A stretch of DNA of 55,654 nucleotides. It comes from Pseudomonas sp. RGM2987 (GTDB lineage: Bacteria > Pseudomonadota > Gammaproteobacteria > Pseudomonadales > Pseudomonadaceae). The position numbers were made by a program, and so were the translations under genes. Within the stretch, counting starts at the first letter, position 1; the number at the start of each line of letters is the position of its first letter. Positions 47,833 to 55,654 of the stretch are shown one piece after another. The stretch lies in the NCBI RefSeq assembly GCF_022952855.1, contig NZ_JALJDX010000193.1, forward strand, positions 1 to 55,654. The letters are read 5' to 3'. The notes below the pieces were generated by a model. That model did not search any database. It had not been told where the DNA came from and saw nothing but the letters and a program-made list of their open reading frames with translations.

Positions 47833-48000
47833 AAGAAGTGTGGCCCGTGCCTTGGCCGCAATCAGCGTTATAAGCCTTTAAAAACAGTTACTTGATCAAA
47901 ACAAACGCCCGCACGGCACCAGCAGCCGGGGTAAAGAAAATCCTCCTTGTGCTAGCCAGCAGCCTAAGGGCAAGACCAATGGAGCAACGAGCAATGAGCT

Positions 48001-48936
48001 TTAAACCTCGTTAGTGACTCCAAACGGAATATGTACAGATGGCATTACTGTGCTGGCTGAACGTAGATGGCCCGACTGGTCATCGAAGAAAATATGCGGT
48101 CTTAGCACACCCAATACCTTCCTCTTTTCGATGCCGCCCAGAAAAAACGCGTCATTGGCCATCACGCCCCAGCTTTTTAGCGTATTTAAAGCCCGTTAAT
48201 GTGAAGGCGCATTGCGCGCTGTGACGATAGAAACACGGAAGCGATTTTCGTAACTGGGATCGGCTTTTTTACGCTGCTCTTCGGCAGCCTGAATCTTCCC
48301 CATCCGCACGAGAAACTCCTGCAAAGGGCCAGGATTGTGTGGTTGCATCACGTTTTTAACCTCATGGGCATGAAAGTTCGTAAGACCTTGGCTTTGCATC
48401 ACCGCCTCGGACTCGTCCCCCGCCAATACCCCATCGAAGTCGAATGCAATACGCAGTGAGTTGTCTTGTTCGTCGTCGACGATCGTTGAGTCCAGCACTT
48501 GACCTGCAGGGTAGCGAGCCTTGATCGCGGCATCTACGTCCTCTTTGTTGGCAGACAGAAACAAGGCTATGTTCAACGCGGGAATGAACTCATAGGGCGA
48601 ACGCCCCTGCATGAAAATAGCGCGAGTGATGCCCAGACCGTAATGCTCGATGGTTTTCATAACGCGCAGTCCAGTGTCGGGATCATTTCTGGATAGTAGA
48701 ACCACCTCCACCAATGGATCATTTTCGGGATCTGTGCTCAGGTCATTAAGAGATAGCAAGCGCCTGACGAATGAGAACGCAATACCCTTTGGCAAAGGAG
48801 TTGTCAGGTTTTCTTCCTGAAATTTTCGATAGTGTTGCTCACCTTGACTTCTGAATACTGCGTCCGACTCGGAGAGGTCGAATACGGCGCTAGATGCAAC
48901 GCCGATGACTAGACGATTTTCTAAATCGTAGGGCAT
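48001..48936 (-). pseudogene. Cytosolic 5'-nucleotidase I-like gene with one internal TAA
   Basis: From ATG 48936 the protein reads MPYDLENRLVIGVASSAVFD and has the PF06189-type landmarks SRNDPDTGLRVMKTIEHYG and IAFDFDGVLAGDESEAV. It stops at TAA (48196-48198) after VTARNAPSH. The same frame then continues for 64 more codons with family-like sequence (RALNTLKSWGVMANDAFFL, GGIEKRKVLG, IFFDDQSGHL) to a natural stop at 48001. A single GAA-to-TAA change would explain it. The shortened protein lacks the C-terminal HAD motif with DD, so it is probably inactive. Confidence 0.8.
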
Positions 48937-49175
48937 GAAATGTCCCTCTGAGTGATTGAGTACACGCGACCTTCCCTATAGGTGTGGTCTGGATGAAGCT
49001 CTAAGGTAGCGCACGACGGGGTATGTTTGAGTGCCTGTTTTTCTGTCCACAGTGAATTTTCCACTATTGACTACACTCGACGAGCGGGTATCGCTTTGGC
49101 TAATCCTAAAAGTCACTAGAGCTGGCATTTGGACGACAGAGCATCTGAATGGACTTTTGATGAGGTCGGAATCAA

Positions 49176-52100
49176 ATGCAAAGGCAAGGCGATTCGATTT
49201 TTCTCAGTGCTTCTGACTTGGTTGGACATCTTAACTGCCGGCATTTAACGAGCCTTGACTTAGCTGTGGCGAATGGCGAGCTAGAACGCCCCGCTATCTG
49301 GGACCCATTGCTGCAGATTCTTTGGGAGCGTGGCGCGCGACATGAACAAGGCTTTGTCGAGCACCTACGATCTCAAGGTCTATCCGTCACAATCATTGAC
49401 GGTGTCGGAGTTGATGACGAATCGGTCGAGCGCACAAGGAGCGCCATGGTCGCTGGGGACGAGATCATAGTACAAGGCGCGTTTCGCGCGAATGGTTGGG
49501 TGGGGCGCACGGATGTCCTCAGGCGAATAGAGGCCGAGAGCGATCTCGGAGCATGGTCTTATGAGGTGATTGATACCAAGCTCGCTCGTGAGACCAAAGG
49601 TGGAACTGTCTTGCAGCTTTGCTTGTATGCGGATCTGGTCGGCACCATCCAAGGGAATTGCCCGACGCATAGCTATGTAGTTGCCCCATGGTCTGGGTAT
49701 GAGCCACAGATGTATCGAATGGACGATTACGCAGCGTACTTCCGACGAGTCAAAAGCAGCCTTGTAGCTGCTATCGAGCTCGCGGGGGAGGTGATCTATC
49801 CTGAACCGAAGGAGCATTGCGACATCTGTCGTTGGCAGAGTCGTTGCGACCGGAAACGTCGAGAGGATGACCATCTCTCGCTTGTGGCCGGGATCACCAA
49901 AGTCCATATCGATGAGTTAAAACGGCACGGCATAGAAACCATGACGGATCTAGCAGCAATGCCGGTTCCGCTTCCATGGAGGCCGTCGCGCGGGGCAGTA
50001 CATTCGTACGAGCGGGTACGAGAGCAGGCGCGCATTCAGGTCGAGGGACGCGAAGCAGGGAGTGTGCTTCACGAACTTTTACCTGTTACGGAGGGATTCG
50101 GTTTAGCGAGCTTACCCGAACCTTCAGTCGGGGATATCTTCTTCGATCTGGAGGGCGACCCATTTGCTGGGGAAGGCGGCCTTGAGTACTTGTTTGGTTA
50201 TACTTTTATTGATGGTAACAATGGCATCGCTTATACGGCTGACTGGGCGCTATCTCGTGAGGAAGAAAAACTGAATTTCGAGCGTTTCATCGATTTCGTC
50301 GTCGCTCGACAGGAGCAATATCCGGATCTGCACATTTACCATTTCGCACCCTATGAGCCGGCTGCTCTAAAACGGTTAATGGGGCGTCATGCAAGTCGTG
50401 AAGAAGAGATTGATGCTCTTCTGCGCTCTAAACGTTTTGTTGACCTTTACAGCGTGATACGAAATGGTCTACGAGCGAGCGTGGAAAGTTACTCGATCAA
50501 AAAGCTTGAGCCCTTATACGATTTCAGCCGGGATACAGAACTTTCAGAAGCAAACAAGGCGCTTGCTAAGGTTCAAGCATGTCTTGAGCTGGGAGATTTA
50601 GCGTTCATCAATGATGTTGATCGTTCTGTTGTGACTGGATACAACCGAGATGATTGCGTATCTACATGGCGCCTTCGGGACTGGCTAGAAATACAGCGCA
50701 CCAACTTGATCAACGTTGGCAATATCATTCCTCGACCGGAAGTCCCTGGGAGCGTGCCAAGCGAGGCACTTGGTGAATGGCAAGAGAAGATCAATGGGCT
50801 TATCGAACGGTTGACGGACGGGGTTCCTACTGATGCGGCGGAGCGCACGGCCGAGGAGAATGCTCGATGGATTCTCGCGCATTCGCTCGACTGGCACCGG
50901 CGAGAACAGAAGGCGCTTTGGTGGGAGTATTTCCGCCTTTCCGACCTTATGGCAGAAGATTTGCTCGACGAGCGAGCTGGACTTTCAGGTCTAACATTTG
51001 TGGGCGTGAATGGGGGAACCGCTAAGGCACCCATTCATCGCTACAGCTTCCCTCCTCAAGAAACGGAGATGCGCGGCAGTGAGGATCTGCACACTTTGGG
51101 AGGCAGGAAGCTAGGCAGCGTCGACGCAATTTCTCTGGATGAACGTTGGGTCGATATTAAGAAAAGAGGGGACAGTGCAAATACTCATCCTGAGGCAGTT
51201 TTTTCCCACACAGTTATTAATACGACTGTCCTCGCCAGTGCGCTTGTTCGCATCGGCGAACATGTCGTTGCTCATGGGATGGAGGGAGGCGAACACTTTC
51301 AGGCCGCTCGTGATCTTCTGATGCGTCTGCCCCCTCGTATAGGCAATCAACCGATCCAGCATGAAGGTGAGTCTGCCCTAGATTCCGCACTCCGTGTTGC
51401 GGCACATATTGAAAGTGGACTGCTTCCAATTCAAGGGCCGCCAGGTGCCGGCAAGACGCACACAGGCTCACGCATGATCTGTTCTCTGGTACAAGCCGGG
51501 AAGACTGTTGGAGTGACTGCCAATAGCCACAAGGTCATCCGTAACCTTCTCGATGGAGTTGTGAAGGCTTCTGAAGAAATGGGAATTGATGTTTGCTGCT
51601 TTCAAAAACCTTCGGAGATGGAACCAGATCAGCAGCGATTGCGATTTGTAAAAAGTAATGCTGATTTGCTAAACGCCATCGGCAGCAGAGCAAATGTGGC
51701 AGGAGGGACTGCTTGGCTGTGGGCGTCGCCTGATGCAGCGCAATCCGTAGATGTGCTGTTTATTGATGAAGCGGCGCAAATGGCGCTTGCGAATGTAATT
51801 GCTGTATCACAAGCGGCGAATAGCGTTGTGTTGCTAGGCGATCCGCAACAACTCGATCAGCCGATGCAGGGTAGTCATCCAGAAGGCACTGATGTTTCAG
51901 CTCTGCATCATATTCTAGGTGAAGAGCAGACGATTGCGTCTGACCGAGGACTTTTTCTTGCGGAGACATGGCGTCTTCATCCGGACATCTGCTCCTATAC
52001 GTCCGAACTATTCTACGAGGGACGTCTTCATCCTCGCCCAGGATTGGAGGCTCAAGCAATTCGCTCACCCGGACGCCTCAATGGTTCAGGCCTCCGCTAT

Positions 52101-52568
52101 GTTGCAGTCGTTTCTGAAGGCAATCAGAGTTCATCGCCGGAAGAGGCTGATTGCGTTCGAACGCTCGTGGAGGAAATCCTTGCGTCAGGCACTACCTGGA
52201 TCGACAGACATGGTGTTGAGCGACTGATATCGCTTCAAGATATATTAATCATTGCTCCCTACAATGCGCAGGTGTTCGAGCTACAGGACCGCATTTCGGG
52301 CGCTCGGATCGGAACTGTCGACAAATTCCAAGGACAGGAAGCGCCGATTGTTATTTACTCGATGACAACATCAAGTTACGCCGATGCACCGCGTGGCATG
52401 GAGTTTCTCTACAGCCTAAACCGACTGAATGTCGCTACATCACGTGCAAAATGTGTATGTGTACTCGTTGCATCGCCTACTTTGTTTGAGGCCCAATGCC
52501 GAACACCCCGCCAGATGCAACTCGCCAATGCTTTCTGCCGTTACGATGAACTTGCGACGAAAATATAG
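49176..52568 (+). CDS. TM0106-type nuclease-helicase
   Basis: An 1130-residue protein with three modules. Residues 1-230: RecB/Cas4-like nuclease (LSASDLVGHLNCRHLTSLDL, VIDTKLAR) with a cysteine cluster CDICRWQSRC near 214-223 that may bind iron-sulfur. About 315-500: RNase H-like DEDD domain (FFDLEGDPFAGEGGLEYLFG, YNRDDCVSTWRLRDW). About 745-1130: SF1 helicase with GPPGAGKTH, LFIDEAAQM, LLGDPQQLDQP and VDKFQGQEAPIVIYSM. ATG 49176 is near a weak ribosome site. It resembles the TM0106 family of DNA-processing proteins found in defence loci. Confidence 0.88.
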   Translation: MQRQGDSIFLSASDLVGHLNCRHLTSLDLAVANGELERPAIWDPLLQILWERGARHEQGFVEHLRSQGLSVTIIDGVGVDDESVERTRSAMVAGDEIIVQGAFRANGWVGRTDVLRRIEAESDLGAWSYEVIDTKLARETKGGTVLQLCLYADLVGTIQGNCPTHSYVVAPWSGYEPQMYRMDDYAAYFRRVKSSLVAAIELAGEVIYPEPKEHCDICRWQSRCDRKRREDDHLSLVAGITKVHIDELKRHGIETMTDLAAMPVPLPWRPSRGAVHSYERVREQARIQVEGREAGSVLHELLPVTEGFGLASLPEPSVGDIFFDLEGDPFAGEGGLEYLFGYTFIDGNNGIAYTADWALSREEEKLNFERFIDFVVARQEQYPDLHIYHFAPYEPAALKRLMGRHASREEEIDALLRSKRFVDLYSVIRNGLRASVESYSIKKLEPLYDFSRDTELSEANKALAKVQACLELGDLAFINDVDRSVVTGYNRDDCVSTWRLRDWLEIQRTNLINVGNIIPRPEVPGSVPSEALGEWQEKINGLIERLTDGVPTDAAERTAEENARWILAHSLDWHRREQKALWWEYFRLSDLMAEDLLDERAGLSGLTFVGVNGGTAKAPIHRYSFPPQETEMRGSEDLHTLGGRKLGSVDAISLDERWVDIKKRGDSANTHPEAVFSHTVINTTVLASALVRIGEHVVAHGMEGGEHFQAARDLLMRLPPRIGNQPIQHEGESALDSALRVAAHIESGLLPIQGPPGAGKTHTGSRMICSLVQAGKTVGVTANSHKVIRNLLDGVVKASEEMGIDVCCFQKPSEMEPDQQRLRFVKSNADLLNAIGSRANVAGGTAWLWASPDAAQSVDVLFIDEAAQMALANVIAVSQAANSVVLLGDPQQLDQPMQGSHPEGTDVSALHHILGEEQTIASDRGLFLAETWRLHPDICSYTSELFYEGRLHPRPGLEAQAIRSPGRLNGSGLRYVAVVSEGNQSSSPEEADCVRTLVEEILASGTTWIDRHGVERLISLQDILIIAPYNAQVFELQDRISGARIGTVDKFQGQEAPIVIYSMTTSSYADAPRGMEFLYSLNRLNVATSRAKCVCVLVASPTLFEAQCRTPRQMQLANAFCRYDELATKI

Positions 52569-52987
52569 AAAAAGGAGCTAGTAATCCTGACGGCCTCTGC
52601 ATTTTCTGCTGCATCACCATGACTCGTGATGATTCGTACTCGCCAGGAGCGACATCGCGCACGCGGAGCTTGGGCTTCATTAAATCGCAGGCTCGAAGCT
52701 TGCTGTCGATGGCCAGATCGAAGAGAGCCGGATCTCTGCGTCGATGCCTGCCCCTGCGGTCCAGGACCAGGCGGCGAAATCAGACTTCGTCATGAGCGTT
52801 TATCCGAAAGGCGACAGTGGTGCAGTATCCCCGTCGGTGCAGGGCGGATAAATACGCCGGCCGGAATACAGTTGGGATACGCAATAATCAATCAGCGGAT
52901 GCGTTTGAACGATGCCATGCAAGGGTAGCCTGTCACCTATAAGATTTAGGGCGTCAAAAACAGTAATGCGATGAGGTTCGTGTTCCA
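52569..52987. other. 419 bases with only an integrase relic
   Basis: No complete gene. The left half carries an integrase remnant on the minus strand (listed separately). The right half shows only short unconvincing frames before the PIN-like gene. Confidence 0.55.
52590..52745 (-). pseudogene. Fragment of a tyrosine recombinase
   Basis: On the minus strand one frame reads DPALFDLAIDSKLRACDLMK, then LRVRDVAPGEYESSRVMVMQ and QKMQRPSG. This matches the catalytic-domain start (DSKLRGCDLV, QKKTGRPV pattern) of site-specific integrases common in Pseudomonas. It has no start and is cut off at the end of the nuclease-helicase gene. Confidence 0.72.
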
Positions 52988-54040
52988 ATGCAGCAACTTA
53001 ATATCCCTGTGCCTTATGACGAACGATGCGTGCTCACACCAAGTGGTTGCGCAGTGGTGTGGCCGTTTCTGAATGCAAAGAAAGGCGATGGTCCCTATGA
53101 GCTATTTCTGGACACCAATGCCCTGAGTAAAGTGGATTGGGCGCGCGAGCTGCCGCAGCACGTCCGAGACCAGTCCATTCTGAATCCGTTGCCGGCGCTG
53201 ATGGAACAGTGGTTTTCCAATCCAGAGTTTCGCGCTGACCCGATTACCCGAATAGACGCGATGACCCAAACCTTGTGCGATTTGGGCTTTAACTTTCGAG
53301 CGAATTTCGCCGAGCAACAAGTGGCCCTTTTACGCAGGAATGAAGCGGCACTGAAGACGCAGTTCAGCCTCATTTTTCCCTATGTGGTGATCATGAAATC
53401 ATTGCTGTCGAGGAAGATGCCGGTTGATACGGCGCTGGCTGAGCTTGATCGAATTGGCCAGGCTGATATTCCGCGCTTCACTTCCAGCCTTATGTTGACT
53501 GCCTTAGGGGTTGTGCTGAAAAGTAAGCAGGCGCTCAAACTCGACGGGGATACGAAGCCTGCCTACTCGTATCTGGATTCCTTCCTGGCTTTCCAGTCGG
53601 GACAAAAGGTTGAGGGTAGCCACATCACAGTGCCGTACCTGCGCAACCGGGCGGGGGATTTGAACCTATGGTTGATACTGCCGACGCTACGCCAGCAGGG
53701 TTATTCATTTATTGGCACACCTGCGGTGGTCACGGGCGATAAAGTACTGCACCGATTGATCCTGCGCGTACTGCCACCGCTGCTTCATGTCAGTCAGAAA
53801 ACGTGCTTTTCCATCTTTCCGGAGGGATTGGATGAGGCCCAATGCACGAAAATTCTCCAGACTGTACAGACCGTTGGGATCAGAGGCGAGATGACCACGG
53901 AGCAGCGCCGGCAGCGAGTGGCGGCGTTGTTTGAGTTGGCCAAGGATTTTTGTGCCAACGCTGAAGAGCGTGCGGCCGTAGACAAAAGTTGGCAGGAATG
54001 GTGCCTGCCGGGGCTTGGGTTGGATATCCGATTGGACTGA
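52988..54040 (+). CDS. Unknown 350-aa protein, possibly PIN-like
   Basis: A soluble protein without a signal peptide. LFLDTNALSKVDW (D42) looks like the first strand of a PIN-type nuclease; D224 in RNRAGDLNLWLILP and D251 in GTPAVVTGDKVLHRL could supply the other acids, since PIN domains have a (T/N)xD segment near the end. The middle 150 residues are helical and unassigned. ATG 52988 has only a distant gagg upstream. No clear operon partner. The PIN reading is an inference from spacing. Confidence 0.6.
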   Translation: MQQLNIPVPYDERCVLTPSGCAVVWPFLNAKKGDGPYELFLDTNALSKVDWARELPQHVRDQSILNPLPALMEQWFSNPEFRADPITRIDAMTQTLCDLGFNFRANFAEQQVALLRRNEAALKTQFSLIFPYVVIMKSLLSRKMPVDTALAELDRIGQADIPRFTSSLMLTALGVVLKSKQALKLDGDTKPAYSYLDSFLAFQSGQKVEGSHITVPYLRNRAGDLNLWLILPTLRQQGYSFIGTPAVVTGDKVLHRLILRVLPPLLHVSQKTCFSIFPEGLDEAQCTKILQTVQTVGIRGEMTTEQRRQRVAALFELAKDFCANAEERAAVDKSWQEWCLPGLGLDIRLD

Positions 54041-54471
54041 ACTGCCAGCGCCGGTCCTGATTGCTCAGGACCGGAATTAGTTTGGTGAACTACGCGTCGG
54101 CCGATATCACGGCAGTGCCATCGACGACTTCATCAGAGAGTCACGACTCGATCAACTCCCGCACCCGCGCCATCAAGGTGCTGAGTTGTGGAAGTGGGGA
54201 TGGACACGAGATTTCCGTGTGCCAATTTCATTTCTTTGGTTGGTGAGTGGAGTTTTTTCAACCGCTTATTATTTGCTGGTTCGTGTGCTCCCTCACTTAG
54301 AGCATCGAGTAACGCATTATGTGTCGATATCTGATACGATTTTGCTCAGCAATAAGTGCTTGGCTTTTTATAAATCAGTTAATGTCTTTTGGGATCGTTG
54401 CTTGAATTGCTGGTTTAGCGGTGTCAATTTTCGTTCTAAATTTCAACTGGTACCCTCAGGGAGGGAATTCT
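54041..54471. other. 430 bases without a supported gene
   Basis: Short frames only. On the minus strand, two pieces separated by a stop (STLMARVRELIES and EVVDGTAVISADA) look like decayed protein sequence. The right part is AT-rich and probably holds the promoter of the next pair. Confidence 0.5.
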
Positions 54472-55113
54472 GTGACTGTAGAGGCTCCAGATGTGCTTCC
54501 TGCCATCGTTGATACCAGCAAGCCGCTGGGGCAAGCAGTTGTGGCGATGTTTAAAGGCGTTGAAGAGGAGCTTGAGGAATATCCTCCAGGGGCTGTGAAA
54601 ATCATCATTTTTGGTGGAGTCGCGGTACACCTGTATACCAATCACCGTGTTTCGGTAGATATTGACGGCGAAATTTTTCACTGTGATCGATCTTTGAGCA
54701 AGGATGAGCTCATTGAAAGCCTAGGGGCTACGCCTGAGTCGTTCGTCGATCCTACAGGGCGAACCCTCGCCCTGAACTACGATCTCACGTTCAATACGAC
54801 GCTTGGGCCACTTCATGAGGACTATCTCGATCGTGCGATTCGCCTTGAAGAATTTGGTGACGCTTCTCCAATTCATATTTTCATTGCGGCCCCATTGGAT
54901 TTAGCCATCTCAAAGCTCGGACGTGCTACTGAGCAAGACATCGAAGATATTGAAAAGCTCTTACGGATGGGGCTAATCTTGACCACAGATCTGAATCGAC
55001 TGGCTTTACAGGCGATTGACGTGTACGTTGGTAACAAGGAACCACCACACTCGATCCTTAAGCGGATTATTGCGGATTATCTGGAGACTCACGATGATGA
55101 CGAAGCGCCATAG
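54472..55113 (+). CDS. Nucleotidyltransferase-like protein (DUF6036-type)
   Basis: A 213-residue protein. The motif IIFGGVAVHLYTNHRVSVDI with D following gives the G-G...D-x-D order of minimal nucleotidyltransferases, and later IAAPLDLAISKLGRATEQD and IEDIEKLL resemble the C-terminal part of AbiEii/DUF6036-type proteins. I use GTG 54472, seven bases after agggaggg; the in-frame GTG 54421 has no site. It overlaps the next gene by about 20 bases. Such pairs are often toxin-antitoxin systems. Confidence 0.75.
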   Translation: MTVEAPDVLPAIVDTSKPLGQAVVAMFKGVEEELEEYPPGAVKIIIFGGVAVHLYTNHRVSVDIDGEIFHCDRSLSKDELIESLGATPESFVDPTGRTLALNYDLTFNTTLGPLHEDYLDRAIRLEEFGDASPIHIFIAAPLDLAISKLGRATEQDIEDIEKLLRMGLILTTDLNRLALQAIDVYVGNKEPPHSILKRIIADYLETHDDDEAP

Positions 55114-55537
55114 CGCCACCGTCCTCTCGACTGAATTGGAACGGCTGGCGAAGCAACCTCTGGATCAAGCGGATGACGCTGCCTTGGTGAGAGCTGCTCG
55201 TGCGTTTTGGTACTCGAATGATAACCTTGAAACTGCACTGAACTCATTTTTGCGTAAGGGCAGAAGCGCTGTTGAGGTTAGGCGTGCTGGCTATCTGTTT
55301 GAACGACTGACTCAATTTACATGTGCTACGGATTCTCGCGTGTCCGAGGCCAATCGTGCTTTGAATCTTGTCGTATCTCACAAGCAGGGTCATGCCGTTG
55401 CAACAAAAGGCCGCGTTGATCGATTGGCATTGTCTTGGGGGCTAGATAAGGGGTTGGGCTTGAAAGTTCAAGCGCTGATGCCCTTTCAGACAAGGCATTT
55501 CGAGGCTACCCAGCGACAAATGCAAACGGCGTGCTGA
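55094..55537 (+). CDS. Partner protein of the nucleotidyltransferase-like gene
   Basis: A 147-residue basic helical protein (MMTKRHSATVLSTELERLAK, then LVRAARAFWYSNDNLETALN and FERLTQFTCATDSRVSEANR). It starts at ATG 55094 or 55097 inside the end of the upstream gene, so translation is coupled. I do not recognise a family. Its position suggests it is the second half of a two-gene module. Confidence 0.65.
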   Translation: MMTKRHSATVLSTELERLAKQPLDQADDAALVRAARAFWYSNDNLETALNSFLRKGRSAVEVRRAGYLFERLTQFTCATDSRVSEANRALNLVVSHKQGHAVATKGRVDRLALSWGLDKGLGLKVQALMPFQTRHFEATQRQMQTAC

Positions 55538-55548
55538 GTGAGTGCTGT

Positions 55549-55581
55549 AAAAAAACCGGCCGTTTGTTGCCGGTTTTTTTA
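55549..55581 (+). terminator. Intrinsic terminator after the two-gene module
   Basis: Stem aaaccggc / gccggttt around cgtttgtt, followed by a T-run. It ends the module just before the window edge. Confidence 0.85.
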
Positions 55582-55654
55582 TATGTGTATTTTGTTGAAT
55601 TGACAAAAGCGTAGATCGGGGTACCCTACAGGCAGGCCTGAGCCGCTTAGCGGC

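Noticed and set aside
48196..48198. Recoding (selenocysteine or pyrrolysine) at the internal stop of the nucleotidase
   Set aside because: The codon is TAA, which is not used for either residue; a nonsense mutation is simpler.

Overview
The window is a piece of a Pseudomonas chromosome, most likely from the P. fluorescens group. The grounds are REP/REPIN repeats of the 'gtgggagcgggcttgctcgcga' kind between genes (written here only as a type), a 63-residue RsmE-type CsrA protein, the gene order thrS-infC-rpmI-rplT-pheS-pheT-ihfA-merR-like-tRNA-Pro, and GC-rich codon use. No database search was possible; all identifications come from reading motifs.

Core part, about 1-24.75 kb. It holds lpxH and ppiB (leftward, overlapping), then glnS and cysS (rightward), a DUF2214 membrane protein, rsmE, a small SPOR-like lipoprotein, endonuclease I and a DUF1654 protein. 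Next comes a complete ribose operon (rbsB-A-C-R-K-D) with its own LacI-type operator. It ends in a secreted nucleoside hydrolase that would release ribose from nucleosides. Several small genes follow (an I78-type inhibitor lipoprotein, a cold-shock protein, a Cys-containing periplasmic protein). The translation cluster thrS to ihfA and a tRNA-Pro(GGG) close the core. infC lacks an ATG with a ribosome binding site and probably starts at ATT.

Genomic island 1, 24.70-46.10 kb. It is bounded by a 50-bp perfect direct repeat of the 3' part of tRNA-Pro. A tyrosine recombinase sits just inside the right end. Cargo: (a) a leftward four-gene unit (membrane/nuclease-like 642-aa protein, coiled-coil protein, 133-aa protein, Upf1-like SF1 helicase) that looks like an undescribed defence cassette; (b) a PLD-like protein, a WYL regulator and an OGG-fold-like protein; (c) a rightward eight-gene run from 35.4 to 42.2 kb. 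That run has a regulator behind two matching operators, a YaaW-like zinc-ribbon protein, a small membrane peptide, a coiled-coil/NYN-nuclease protein, and then four overlapping enzyme genes (radical SAM, PHP phosphoesterase, phosphoribosyltransferase-like, DXD glycosyltransferase). It is followed convergently by a GT9 glycosyltransferase fused to a domain resembling archaeal CTP-dependent riboflavin kinase. This last cluster is the best candidate for a new biosynthetic or defence-linked system. IS66 and UvrD-type helicase remnants show earlier turnover.

Second accessory block, 46.1 kb to the right edge. It is richer in AT, and its left end repeats the sequence found just inside island 1, which suggests tandem elements at the same tRNA. 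It contains two decayed genes (a frameshifted DUF3862-like protein and a 5'-nucleotidase with one internal TAA), an OGG-fold-like protein, a three-module TM0106-type nuclease-helicase, an integrase relic, a PIN-like protein of unknown role, and a nucleotidyltransferase-like gene overlapping a partner gene in a toxin-antitoxin-like arrangement.
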